Assembly: GCF_018873765.1 (NCBI RefSeq)
Contig: NC_057922.1
Location: 9,623,563-9,687,562, forward strand
Direction of reading: 5' to 3'
Source: Telopea speciosissima
Lineage: Eukaryota; Streptophyta; Magnoliopsida; Proteales; Proteaceae
DNA: 64,000 nucleotides
A model generated the notes under the pieces. The model was not told where the DNA came from. It saw only the letters and a list, made by a program, of their open reading frames with translations, and searched no databases. Positions 45,991 to 57,070 of this stretch are shown piece by piece (positions within the stretch are counted from its first letter, which is position 1; each line of letters opens with the position of its first letter). A program made the position numbers and the translations under genes.

Positions 45991-48027
45991 ATGTGAATTT
46001 AGTCAAAGAATTTGTGTGTTGTTGAAGCCCGTTCACCCTTTTCCTTCTTGTGTGCCTAGTATGTTTTGAAGAAGGCGGTTTGTTTGTCATGCATCTTAAA
46101 CACATTGTGAAAATTCCTATTATGTGAGGTCATGATAAATTTGTATGTTTTTGTCATGTTTGCCTTGTTTTTATCTATATGTTTGTTCTATATATAATGT
46201 TCAAGGGTATTAGTTCGACTGTATGAATTTTGTGTTCATTGTCTATGATAGCTATACAACTCTTTCCACTCATGACAAGATATTAACCATTTAAAATGGT
46301 TTATTTTTTTGACTTGCTTTAAATTTAGGTGTTTTTCTTACCAAAAAAAAAAATTAGGTGTTTTTAAAACTAATTAAAAATAGGAAAAAGGTACTTTGAA
46401 CCGCTAGGATAGGGTATGCTAGAACCTTTGTGTTTGTATATTCTTAGTGTTATATCATTGGCCAGTAACAATATTTGGTATTCTTCAAGAGACTAAGAAA
46501 TTCCTCACAAGGCAAATTGAAATAAAAATAGGGTGAGTGGTAGTAGAACGTGTGTTCTGCGAAGTTATTTTCACGTCTTTTTAATAATAACCGTACATCT
46601 AGAATTAGATTAATCTCGACCATCCAATGAATATGAATAGAAATCAATGGTTGCTTTCTATTACGGTGATACGAGTTCAGTTTTTGTTTTACTGTATGTA
46701 AACCACCGATCAACAATGCTTCCCTACCTAGATTGGAGTTATGGGTGGAATTGTAAGAGGTTCCAGAAGTGCTCTGAAGTTCTTGCTGTCGAGAGAGGGG
46801 ATGGAGTGAGGGATGGAAAACGATGTTGCTATCGTCAAAGGAGGCAACGCATGTGGTGGAAGGCATATGCTTGGTAAAGGTCAAAATCCTTGGAGAGAGA
46901 GGGTGAGAGTCCTCTTTCTCGAAAAATCAATAGCATGTACCAAACTCCGTTCGACGGCATTGGAATAGGTTGCAAGCTACCCACCGTATCTTCGCCATCT
47001 GCGGTGGCATGAACTAACGAAGCGAAACGTAAGCCAAAGCACAAAGAAGAAGACGATGGGTCCCATGTCTATTTATGATGGGTGTGTGTTTCTAATCATG
47101 ATCATAGCAAGGATTGGGACGTTCCAATTTCCAAGTCTATTATGAAGCTTCAGCCTTTGAGTAATATCCATTTTGTTCCTTAACGATGAGAGACTTGATC
47201 AGATGCATTTTAATCTCAAAGCTTGGGTCTTTGTATCTAACCAAATAAATTATTGGCATGAGACTTTCATCCATGTTAAAACCATTAAAAATCAAAACCT
47301 TAGCCAATTTCTTAAAGAAGACTTGCGAGATCATATCTTACTCTCCTGTAGCTGCGGCTTCCAGAAATGAAACTATGATCTTCTTGGCCATCTCAGCAAT
47401 TGTAACATCAACGATGTCTTTTGAAAACTCATGATCCGAGTTGCAGTTGCTCAACGGTTTCTTACGAGTACATAAAGTTACAAATCCGGTTTGATTTTGT
47501 GGTTTCAAGGGTTTGCAGAGATTGTCATAGGGTTTTGCAAAGGTTAGAGGGAGAGAAGGCATACCGGTAACAAGAAGTCTTGGTTAATTGAGATAAAAAA
47601 AGTCCAACGGTTGAGATTTTAATTGCTTAAATGGACGGTTAAAATCAAACAATGTCCTGCAATACTTTTCTTATGCACGCACCGCGACACTTTAGCCATA
47701 AAAATATGGGTGAAACATTTGTATTTTTGGCATTGATATCCACAGAGACTGAAAACTAACTTTGTATCTTGAGCTTATCTCAGAAAACATGAATAGAGTA
47801 GGTGTTTGAAAGACTTCAGATAAAAAGTTGTTCTCCATCTTTTATTATTAAAGGAGATATATTTAACTATTTAGAATAATAGTTACTTAGTGGTTTATTA
47901 TTTTTAAAGAAGAGGGTTCTCTGAGCAAGTGGCATGGAGGAGTACATCAATGAGGTGCGATAAAACGGTTAACTACAATGTAATCTACTCTAAATAGTGG
48001 ATATAATGATAAAATTTCCTTGGGAAG
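45991..48027. other. Unique spacer between block copies
   Basis: After the 3' flank of gene B the sequence no longer matches copy 2. A weak candidate exon is described at 47342-47562. Otherwise I see nothing coding. Confidence 0.5.
47342..47562 (-). CDS. Possible first exon of an unrecognised plastid- or organelle-targeted protein
   Basis: An ATG-started minus-strand frame begins MPSLPLTFAKPYDNLCKPLK, is rich in Ser, Lys, Thr and Asn, and ends in IAEMAKKIIVSFLEAAA. A possible donor, GAGA|GTAAGA, lies at its end. The N-terminus could be a transit peptide and the last part an amphipathic helix. I found no convincing second exon downstream on the minus strand, so this may be a gene remnant. The family is not recognised. 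Confidence 0.3.
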
Positions 48028-48122
48028 TAGTTTTCTGTCTTACGCCAGCATTTCCATGTGTGGGTGTCTCTCTCTCTCCCCTCAAAATAAGGGGGTAGAA
48101 GTATCTTTTTATATGAAAACAC
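48028..48122. mobile_element. Partial copy of the 16678-16830 MITE family
   Basis: TTTTCTGTCTTACGCCAGCA, GTGTCTCTCTCTCTC and AAGGGGGTAGAAGTATCTTT match the MITE at 16678-16830 (CTGTCTGGGAGTGTGG..., GTCTATCTCTCTC, and the reverse complement of CATCTCTACCCCCTTG). Only part of the element is present. It abuts the third copy of the B/D upstream region. Confidence 0.6.
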
Positions 48123-48139
48123 AAATGCCATCAGAGCAG

Positions 48140-50085
48140 GTTATTTAGGTTAAATCTAGGGCTGCATTGATCTGGCATGGGCTAGCCAAGCCAGCCCAAA
48201 AGTTATATGCCTCTTCATTGGATCGGATGTGATTAAAGCGTAATAGCAAACACCAACAAAATCACGAAAAGAACAAGAACCAAGCAAAAGAACACGAGAG
48301 ATATAGCGTGGTTCACAACCAGTATGGTGTGTTACATCCGGACGAAGACGAAGATGATTCACTATGTAAATCGGAGAAAAATTACAATGGAAACTCTCAA
48401 GAACACCCAAATCACTTCTCTTCTCTCTCTGAAACCCTAGAACGAAAACCCCAAAATCTTCCTCTCTCTTTACAATAAAGCGGGTAAGGAACATAAATAC
48501 TCCTCCATCGGATCGAGTCGATCCAAGCCCTCTGCTACCATCACAGATATCAGAAAAAGTTCCATTCGGTCGCCACCAAAATGTCGAGGCGAGTCATTCT
48601 TGAAACGAGTCCAAGAATTGAGACATACATGACAAAAACATTAAAGGCCAGAAAACTTTGTATTCTTAGTTTTAGTATGGCTTAAGCTCAACTTGCTGTA
48701 TCATTTGCATACTATATATATAGTCTATCCACTGGCTTTAGCTTCTTGAGCTATAAAACCTTGAACAAAATGGCCCTCTAGCAGCACCAGATGCTTTAAT
48801 AACCAAGTCTTCCAGGACTAGATTAATAGCGTTTGTATAACTCTTTTCACTCTTTCCCCTACCTCATATATATTCTAAGGTTTGACTTCTCACATTGCAT
48901 TAAAATGTGAACCGTACGTCGTAAATGTTACGTCAATTAAAGGGTATGACTTGAGCCTTGAAGACTTTAAGGATTACCTAGACTCGGATACTTCCAAGTC
49001 TTTCAGGGCTAGATTAGCGTTTCATTCCTATGAACCTTCTCTGCTTCTTTTCGAAAACGCCCTAGTCATCTCCTTTTATTAAGGTAACACTTATGTCCAC
49101 CCTTAGGGTAGGTTGTACTAGAAGTTTTTGTCAGGACTTACGTATCATCCCAAACTTGGACACTTCAAAGTCTTCCAGGTCTAGATTAGCATTTCATTCC
49201 TATCAAGTTTCTGTTCTTTCTCTTCTTTTCTGCCTTTGGGAGGAAAATCATTCAAATCCAGCCTCTCCCAATTTCCAGACCGAACACATCAATCCCCCCT
49301 TTTCCCTATCTAAGTCAATTCTAAACCATATCCTACGTTATCTATTGGATGTTGATGCAAGTCAATTCATCGATCCCCATAAACCGGCTTATTAAGTGGT
49401 TTCACTCTGTTCCAGGGTTTTTGTCTGTAGACATGTAATCATTATACGAATCTTAGAAGAACTCAATCCCATAAACCAAGTTACATAGTGAGAGAACCCA
49501 AGACCATATCAATCTATACCAAATCACTTTCATAGTTGATGTGGGATCGATCAACCCCATATAACTAATATGAAACTGTAATAGAGGTATTATACATGAC
49601 ATTCCAAGTATAATGTGCGAGACTAGCAATGAAGGAAACAAGTAGTGAAAGTGTTTCCCACGCCCTCTCATAAGGTTTTTTTATTTTTTTTTTTTTTTTT
49701 TTTTTAATATAAAAACGAACATAAAACTACTTTATGAGAGGTTGTAAGACATTATGTAGGCTTACAGAGAACCCTTTCCCCATAAGAATTTTATTAGCAT
49801 TCTCTCACTAAAACCCAAATTGGGTTACCCAATAATAATAGCCTTCTTCGCATTCTATAATATCTGCAGGTCCTTCATCTGCCTTGACGGACTTGGAGTT
49901 ACTGCCATTAAGATAGGAAGACTTGGGGTTAGAGGAGATGCCAAGGACCACCCAAATATTAAAGACAGTGGCCCAGAAGCTACTAGGCAATCTTCCAATG
50001 CCTTCTCGGCCAAGGGGAAGTTCCGTTCCAAACTGACTTTGAACTTTCAGCGTACGTAGACGAAGTAAGTCAGTCAATTAGAATG
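48140..50085 (+). repeat. Third copy of the B/D-type upstream region without a gene body
   Basis: Blocks in order match 41045-42240 upstream of B and 58990-60170 upstream of D: GATCTGGCATGGGCTAGCCA, TTGTATTCTTAGTTTTAGTA, CTTCCAGGACTAGATTA, TAAGTCAATTCTAAACCATA, TAGTTGATGTGGGATC and CTTCCAATGCCTTCTCGGCC. No leucine-rich or kinase sequence follows; at 50329 the sequence switches to the A/C-type upstream region. It is therefore an orphan promoter region left by unequal recombination in the array. A solo LTR (48239-48634) and a poly-T-bearing insertion (about 49660-49980) interrupt it. Confidence 0.8.
48239..48634 (-). mobile_element. Solo LTR, probably Ty1-copia type
   Basis: About 396 bp interrupt the alignment of the orphan upstream copy with the B and D upstream regions, exactly between GATTAAA and ACATT. 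On the minus strand the insert begins TGTCATGTATG, contains a central leader-like stretch with CTAGGGTTTC and TTGTAATTTTTCTCCG, and ends TTGGTGTTTGCTATTAC. These are features of a copia LTR. Flanking A-rich bases are compatible with a short target duplication. No internal region is present, so it is a fossil solo LTR, younger than the duplication that made this upstream copy. Confidence 0.65.
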
Positions 50086-51063
50086 GTTCAATTGATGGAT
50101 GGATTGAGTCTATTTTCAATTTCAGCCAAAGATGTAAATGTATGTATCTTTTCATTTATAATGAGGGAGAGAAAGTTGTTCACAAGTAGAGGGAGGACAA
50201 ACTCCTTATTGCATTCAAAAGGTTTTTTGACCTTTTTACTTAAAAAACTTTTAGTAATAAGAAGGGACAATCAAAATCCGTGACAAGTTCTAAATCCACC
50301 TTTTTGGTGATAAGCAAGAAGATAAGAATTAACAACCTTACCATTCTGCGAAGTGTATTTAACAATCCAGCCCATGAATGGATAGACTCCTTATTGCAAT
50401 CCCATCAAATTATATGGATTTCTAATGGAGCTCAGTTACATAATTACCAAATCATCCATCGATTACAACCACTTTTGAATAACTCTTTTCACTCTTGCCC
50501 ATAACCCACCATATTCTAAGTTTTGGCCCTCAGCTCTCACATTGCAGTAAAATGTGAACTGTCATTTCTTTCTATTGGTGAGGTACCTTGCTTCAAGATT
50601 AAATCTATCTTTTTCAACAATGGGGTGTGGGATGGGATGGGGTATCATACATTTAGTCGATATATTAAATCAGTACAGGGGAAGTCAGTCAACCGATTGC
50701 CCAGTTGCAAAGTCTTGGTCAGCTATTCACATGGGAACGGATGGGGACAGATCTGACCCTTCCGTGGGGCGAGGTAAGGTGTAAGACCCAATTGAGGTCA
50801 GATCTGTCACCAATTGCGTAGCCCTAATGGCAGATTACATCCATCGCCACACATCATTCTCACATTAGGTGAGAGCCAGGTTGGCCAATCACATTCACAT
50901 CAACGAGAAGGAAATTTCATCAAATGATCATTTTTTCCATTTTCTCTTTTTGTTTTTTTTTTTTTAGTTTTAGAAATCAAATTCTCCGATTCCCCGAATA
51001 TTTTTAGTGGCCCCACATCTATACATGGACCAATGGGTGTTTAGTGGTATGGCCCACCTGCAT

Positions 51064-51073
51064 CTTTTTAAAG
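51064..51073 (+). promoter_or_regulatory. TATA-like box of kinase gene C
   Basis: TTTTTAAAGG lies about 85 bases upstream of the start codon at 51158, in the same position as in gene A. Confidence 0.5.
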
Positions 51074-51157
51074 GATCTGGAGCCGTAAGTTTGGAACACC
51101 CAGCAAGGAAGGACCAGCAAAATCGGTTGTGTACGTGTGTTTTACTACTTGGAAAAC

Positions 51158-54100
51158 ATGTTTGCACCTAATTCTTCACTACTGCTACCCTTTTCCTTTG
51201 TTGGAAGAAAGAAACAACTACTACTACTACTACTCTGCCTCCTCCACTTACTGCTCCTTCTCTTGGCCACCTCCATTAATGCTTCTGCTTCTTCTTCTTC
51301 TTCATTCGGAGTTGCCCCTGCTCCTTCCCCTGCTTCCAATAATTATGGTTTCCATGAACCAGAAGCAATGGAGGCTCTCCTTAAATGGAAGGCCAGCCTT
51401 CATCAGAATAACAATTCCCAGCTACTACTCCCTTCATGGAGGAAATTGGCAAACGGAAGCAGCAACAACAATCCATGCAAGTGGGAGGGAATTACTTGCA
51501 ATGACGCTGCAGGAGTGGTCACCATAATAAACCTCGGCAGCATGGATTTGCAAGGTACTCTCCATGACTTTAGTTTCTCATCCTTCCCTAATCTCATCCA
51601 TCTTGATCTCCGTAACAATTCATTTTTGGTTCCATCCCCGCACAGATTGTCAACCTTTCTCAACTCACCTACCTTGATCTCTACAATAACAATCTTAACG
51701 GCTCAATCCCTGCTGCTTTAGGTGTTCTGAACAACCTGACTTTTCTAGGTCTCGGGAATAATCAAATAATTGGATCAATTCCCATGGAGATAGGAAACTT
51801 GACGAAGCTCCAAGTGTTGATGGTGCAAAATTGCAATCTATCAGGTTCCATCCCTTCCACTCTGGGCAACTTGAATAATCTCACTTTTTTGTGGTTGTTC
51901 CAGAATATGTTATCTGGATCCATTCCACCTGAACTTGGGAGGTTGGATTCTCTTGTTCAGCTTGATTTGTCCACAAACTATTTGACAGGTTCAATACCTG
52001 CTTCTTTAGGAAATTTGGGGAAGCTAAACTACATGTACCTCTATACAAATAAATTCTCTAGTTCCATTCCCATGGAAATTGGAAACCTGACCAATCTCTA
52101 TGACCTACAATTGTCGGATAACTCTCTGACAGGTTCCATCCCTCGAGAAATTGGAAACTTGAGATATCTTGGCCGACTTTATTTGAATGAAAATAGTCTC
52201 AGGGGTTCACTTCCTGCTTCTATTGGAAACATGAGATCTTTATCTATACTTATTTTGTCAAGCAATAGTCTCAGTGGTTCACTTCCTACTTCTTTTGGAA
52301 ATTTGACCAATCTTGTTGGTATATTCCTTTTGGATAACCAATTATCCGGTCAATTACCTCAGGAAATCAGCAATCTTACAAAATTGCAACACCTGCAGCT
52401 TGGAAATAACTCTTTTACTGGGTCTTTACCACAACATATATGTAATAGTGGGTCACTCATAACATTTTCTGCAGATGCTAACCATTTCATAGGCCCGATT
52501 CCCAGAAGCATGAGAAACTGCACGAGCCTAACCAGACTCCGTCTTGACAATAACCATCTTACGGGAAACATTTCAGAAGTCTTCGGTGTTTACCCGAATT
52601 TAACTTACATTGATCTTAGCTCCAATCAATTGTCTGGTGAGGTTTCAGTGAATTGGGTAAAGTGCCTACAATTGGAAAACCTAAAAATATCAGGAAACAA
52701 GATTTCTGGTCGAATACCACATGAGCTTCTTGGAAACTCATCAACTCAGCTGCAAGGAATTGATCTTTCTTCAAATTTCCTCCTAGGCCCGATTCCAAGA
52801 GAATTGGGGAAACTTAGCTCTTTGATGATACTAAAGTTGAACGATAACCTACTTTCTGGTGTCGTACCTGAGGAGGTGGGATTGGTCTCCCAACTTCAGC
52901 AACTTGACCTCTCAATGAACAATCTAAGAGGATCAGTTCCAAAACAGCTAGGGAGATGCAAGAACCTGCTTTACTTGAATTTGAGCAAGAATAGATTCAA
53001 CGGCAGCATTCCAGGTGAAATTGGTAAATTAGTTTCCCTACAGATCCTACTTGACCTTAGTGATAACTTGTTCACAAGAGAGATCCCTTGGCAGCTTGGA
53101 AGCTTGGACAAGCTAACAATTTTGAATCTCTCTCATAATAAGCTGTTTGGTTCCATTCCGTCTACTTTCTCTGAAATGCTCAGCTTGATAACCATTGATG
53201 TATCCTACAATGAGTTAGAGGGTCCTCTACCTGATACTATAGCCTTTCAAAATGCTTCAATGGAAGCTTTCATTCACAACAAAGGTTTGTGCGGCAATGT
53301 AACAGGTTTGCGACGACCTTGCATTTCTTCATCATCGACCAAAAAACAAATCCCAAAACAGAGCCACAAAACCATGCATCTTATCATATCTCTCATAGCA
53401 ATATTGTTGTTTCTTCTATTTGCATTTCTTGGGGGGACTTTTTTATTTTTTGGCCGAAGAATGAGATGCATAAATGAGGAGGACCCAATTACAAACCAAC
53501 AACGTAGAGATCTGTTTACGATATGGAACTATGATGGGAAGATAGCATACCAAGACATCATTGATGCAACAGAACAATTTGACCCCAAGTATTGCATTGG
53601 TGTGGGAGGACATGGAAGTGTTTATAAAGCAGAGTTGTCAACAGGTCAACTGGTAGCTGTTAAGAAGATCACTTCTTCTTCAGATGACAACGAGATTTCT
53701 GATCATGAAACTTTCAAAAATGAAATTCTTATGATGACGGAATTGCGGCATCGAAATATCGTGAAGTTGTATGGTTTCTGTTCCCACGTACGACACTCAT
53801 TTTTGGTGTATGAATATGTGGAGAAAGGAAGCTTGTCTAAGATCCTAAGCATGGATGAAGAAGCGGTAGAATTGGATTGGACTAAAAGGGTTAATATTGT
53901 TAAAGGTGTAGCCCAGGCTCTAGCTTACTTGCACCATGACTGCTCACCCCCAATCATTCATCGAGACATATCAAACAACAATATTTTGTTGGATTCAGAC
54001 TTTGAGCCTCATGTCTCAGACTTCGGCATTAGTAGATTTTTAAAGCCTGATTCATCCCATTGGACAGCTCTTGCAGGAACATATGGATATTTTGCACCAG

Positions 54101-54773
54101 GTTCTCTCACTCTCTCTCTCTCTTACACTTACACTTAGAATGCATCAACACCTAGAAACTCTCTCAACCTTTAAGTCTATTGACCAAAGTAGTGTTGGTG
54201 ACTCCCAAGTCTACTCATGAGTCATGAAATCCTTACAATTTCAAAATAAATATGAACCATTATCTATGTTTGTTACATGTTACACCTAAGGTAGTAAACA
54301 AATCTATCCAAATTTCAAATGCCATTTTTTTTGCTCCGCATGGTATAAAATAGCCATATTGTAGGTGTGAGGAACCACTTATTATTTTTATTAATTTTAT
54401 TTGTTTTACTTATTCTGCAGAACTTGCTTACACAATGAGGGTGACTGAAAAATGTGATGTCTATAGCTTTGGTGTGGTAACATTTGAAGTGATGATGGGA
54501 AAGCATCCAGGAGAACTCATCCCCACTTTGCGATCATTATCCTCTTCAACATTACCATCTTCTGAACAAAACATACTATTGAAGGATATAATTGATCAAC
54601 GCATCTCACCCCCCATAAATCAAGTTGCTGAGAAATTGGCTTCGATTATGAAGCTGGTATCTTCTTGTTTGCATGAAAATCCACATTCTCGGCCAACCAT
54701 GCAACATATGTCTCAAGAGCTATCAATTTGCAGTGTTCCAAAACAACTCCATGCATTGAATCTTGAGATGTGA
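51158..54773 (+). pseudogene. MIK2-like LRR receptor kinase C, one frame break
   Basis: Exon 1 is 51158-54100 and exon 2 is 54421-54773, with splice sites CCAG|GTTCTC and CTGCAG|AACTTG. The only break is in a T run at 51623-51627, which has five T where gene A has six. The frame stays open from there to the splice site (about 820 codons). With one more T the coding length would be a multiple of three and give about 1,098 residues, the usual size for MIK2-like kinases. Signal peptide, CKWEGITC cap, LRRs, membrane segment, GVGGHGSVYKAEL, VAVKK, HRDISNNN and DFG are all present. It is the best candidate for a functional gene if the missing T is a sequence error; taken as written it is a recent pseudogene. 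Confidence 0.85.
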
Positions 54774-55410
54774 ATTTAGTCCAAGAGATGAAGAAATTGT
54801 GTTGTTTAAGCTCGTTTACTCTTTTCCTTCCTGTGTGCTTAGTATGTAATGAAGAAGGCAGTTTGTTTGTCATGCTTCTTAAACACATTATTGTGAAAAT
54901 TCCTATTATGTGAGGTTATGATAAATTTGTATGTTTTTATCATCTTTGCCACGTTATGAAATGATCCATTTCCCCCTTCTTGTGCTAATAATGTGCACTT
55001 TAGACCTCTTTGAAATCTCAAGACCTAACAATTCGGCCATTTTGGTGGTCACCAAATTATTGAATTCTTTGATTTCAAATGGTGAATCTTATTATTGACG
55101 GTGACCATTTAAACCTTATCAACCCCCAAAAAAAATGAGATTTTATTTGTTGAAAAATACAGTAGTCAAATAACTTTTACAAAAATGATTGGATTTCGAA
55201 AACTTGAATTAACTAACAAACCCTTATAAGACAGAGTAAATCGCATTGACCAAGATATAATTGAGACAAAGTTAGTTCACTTTCATTAAGAAAAAATTCA
55301 CTTCACGCTTAGAAACACATTCAATTCAAGCACTAACCATTGCTACAATTTTTGTTTGGGGGTAATAACCATTGCTACATTTAACACATGAATCAAAATG
55401 AAAAAAAAAA
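54774..55410. other. 3' flank of kinase C
   Basis: This aligns with the 3' flank of gene A up to about 55335, then with 39210-39260 upstream of B. No other gene is seen. Confidence 0.7.
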
Positions 55411-57070
55411 GGGGGCAAATTTCATGGACAACCCCTCTAAGTATTCAATATGTCACGGACTTGCCAAACTTTGAAAAAATATCACAGACAACTCTTATTT
55501 TGTGATTATATTTTATCTTAGTCTATTTCGTTAGACCTGTGCACTTAAGTTGTTGTTAGTTTTTTTATAATGACCAACTTACCCTTAAAAAAGGACGAAC
55601 TTACTATAATGCCTTAAGGGTAAAACCCCAATTTACATAAGAAGATAGAAGACAAAGTCGCGGGCGTTCAACCTGCAACTCTTTATTTCTCTCCCAATCA
55701 TGTTCTATTTAGCCTGAAATGTTACCCATAATCTCTGTTTACCTCTCCTCATAGTCCCTACCAGTGAACCTTTTGTCGCAAGGTATCTTCACTACTTCTA
55801 ACGAAGGCCTTGGCGGCATTGGCTCGCATTAGAGACCTCGTGCAAAAAGAGTGTGAGAGAAAAATTGAGGAAACATCCGTCATCAATCCACGGCTCACTC
55901 GACTATTATTTGACGTCCTACTTATCTATTTATGTAAGTCAGTTCGGATTTTAATTGAAAATTTTCCATGAAAATATAGATTTCATTTGAAATAATTGAG
56001 TCATGGAGAACACAAAAGACATTACTCTATTTCTTCATACAAACGATCGGCCTCTTCCGAAACACAATTGACAATATTTAACCACAATTTGTTCTACTTA
56101 TTAGTGGAATTTCAAACAATCAGTCAAATATGCAGGTTTTGAAGCTGAAAATCTTTGAACTACAAAAGGAGGAGAGAAGGAAATTAAAGAGAATCCTAAC
56201 CAGAGGAAGGTCGGTGATGGCCGGATTCGGAGAATTCAAGATCTTGAGAAAATTGAGGACTGCGACTTTGATTCTAGCTCGTACCTGTACCAATGACATT
56301 TGGGAGAACGATTCCAGTTGGAGAAGCAGAAGAGGAAGCAAGAAAAAGTAGAAGGCTTAGATGATAAATACCACTGAAGGTGGAAGTATTTCTGCGTAGC
56401 AGAGTTGTTGATCAGAATAGAACAAGGACGATTTGCAGAAATCCGCCATTGTTGTAGGCTTCAAGTAGAATTTAAAAGCGACTTTGCTCATAGTGCCTAC
56501 CTCTGCTCATGGTCACAGCAGTTGGGTTGTATAAGAAAATGAGCTTCTTGTTTGGGTTGCGAGCGACGATCGTAAGATCGACCTTGGAGTTGAGCTTGGA
56601 GGAGGAGCCGTCAAAGGAAGTGGTGACGTTGAACTGCAAGATCCGGACGGACGTCACAGAGAATGTAGGGCGGTGGGGGCGGTAAAGAACCCAGAGGGCG
56701 GCGTCGGCGATGGCGGGGAGCAGGATGAGAGTGATGATGAGTAGCGTAGTCCAGAGGCAACAGATGCAGCAGCAACTGCGGCGGTAGCGCTGGGGCTTCG
56801 GCAGAGGACGGTAGATGGGGCGGTTGTAGAGCTGACCTTTGGTCGCCGGGAAGAAGATGCTCCAACGGGAAAAAGAGGGAAGAAGAAGGGGAAGGTTGAT
56901 ATTTTAGGGTTAAAATGGATATTTCAACTTTAGGGTTAAAATGGATATTTTACCTTTAGGTATTAACTGTGCTTAACGTTAGGGGGAAGGAAGGTTGATA
57001 TTTTTTCAATGTTTGATAAGTCCATGACATATTGAATACTTAGAGGGCGTGTCCATGAAATTTACCCCCC
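55411..57070. mobile_element. Pack-MULE (Mutator-like element carrying an NHL gene fragment)
   Basis: The ends are long inverted repeats of about 75 bp. Left is GGGGGCAAATTTCATGGACA..., continuing CCCTCTAAGTATTCAATATG. The reverse complement of the right end is GGGGGGTAAATTTCATGGAC... with the same continuation. A run of nine or ten A on each side is compatible with a 9-bp target duplication. The uninterrupted site is preserved in block copy 1 at about 39260-39276, where the flanks join directly through poly-A. There is no transposase. Long inverted ends, about 9-bp duplication and an internal host gene fragment define a Pack-MULE. Confidence 0.85.
56472..56885 (-). pseudogene. NDR1/HIN1-like (NHL, LEA_2) gene fragment inside the Pack-MULE
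   Basis: On the minus strand an open frame reads FFPATKGQLYNRPIYRP, then a Cys-rich, hydrophobic segment (CCCICCLWTTLLIITLIL), YRPHRPTFSVTSVRILQFNV, and KVDLTIVARNPNKKLIFLYN, before ending at a TAA. This is the N-terminal half of an NHL protein: a cytoplasmic tail, the Cys-rich membrane anchor, the YRPHRPSFSV signature and the start of the LEA_2 domain with its conserved NPN. NHL proteins act at the plasma membrane in defence and stress responses. The C-terminal half is missing and no start codon in good context is visible. The frame is undamaged over about 135 codons, so capture looks recent. Confidence 0.8.

Larger units (their letters stand above)
32851..46120 (+). repeat. Duplicated block, copy 1 (kinase genes A and B)
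   Basis: Homology with copy 2 begins at ATTAACAACCTTACCATTCT (32851, matching 50329) and runs through genes A and B to at least their 3' flanks. The offset is about 17.48 kb around A/C and 17.92 kb around B/D. The change in offset is explained by a 1.66-kb Mutator-like insertion in copy 2, by a 1.24-kb segment at 37966-39205 present only in copy 1, and by small indels. Sequence left of 32851 and left of 50329 differ, which marks a junction. Confidence 0.9.

Noticed and set aside
46380-46400. Possible regulatory or riboswitch-like structure in AT-rich DNA
   Set aside because: No conserved motif was visible; plant TPP riboswitch elements were looked for and not seen.
46450-47044. Minus-strand frames of 144 and 69 codons
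   Set aside because: Neither has a recognised domain, and I could not join them to the candidate exon at 47342-47562 with good splice sites.
48156-48494. 112-codon minus-strand frame
   Set aside because: It lies within the solo LTR and its flank and is not a gene.
49808-50077. Open frames on both strands around 49.8-50.08 kb, minus strand with SSFWATVFNIWVVLGI
   Set aside because: They overlap the poly-T-bearing insertion and the orphan upstream copy; no family was recognised and there is no start or splice context.
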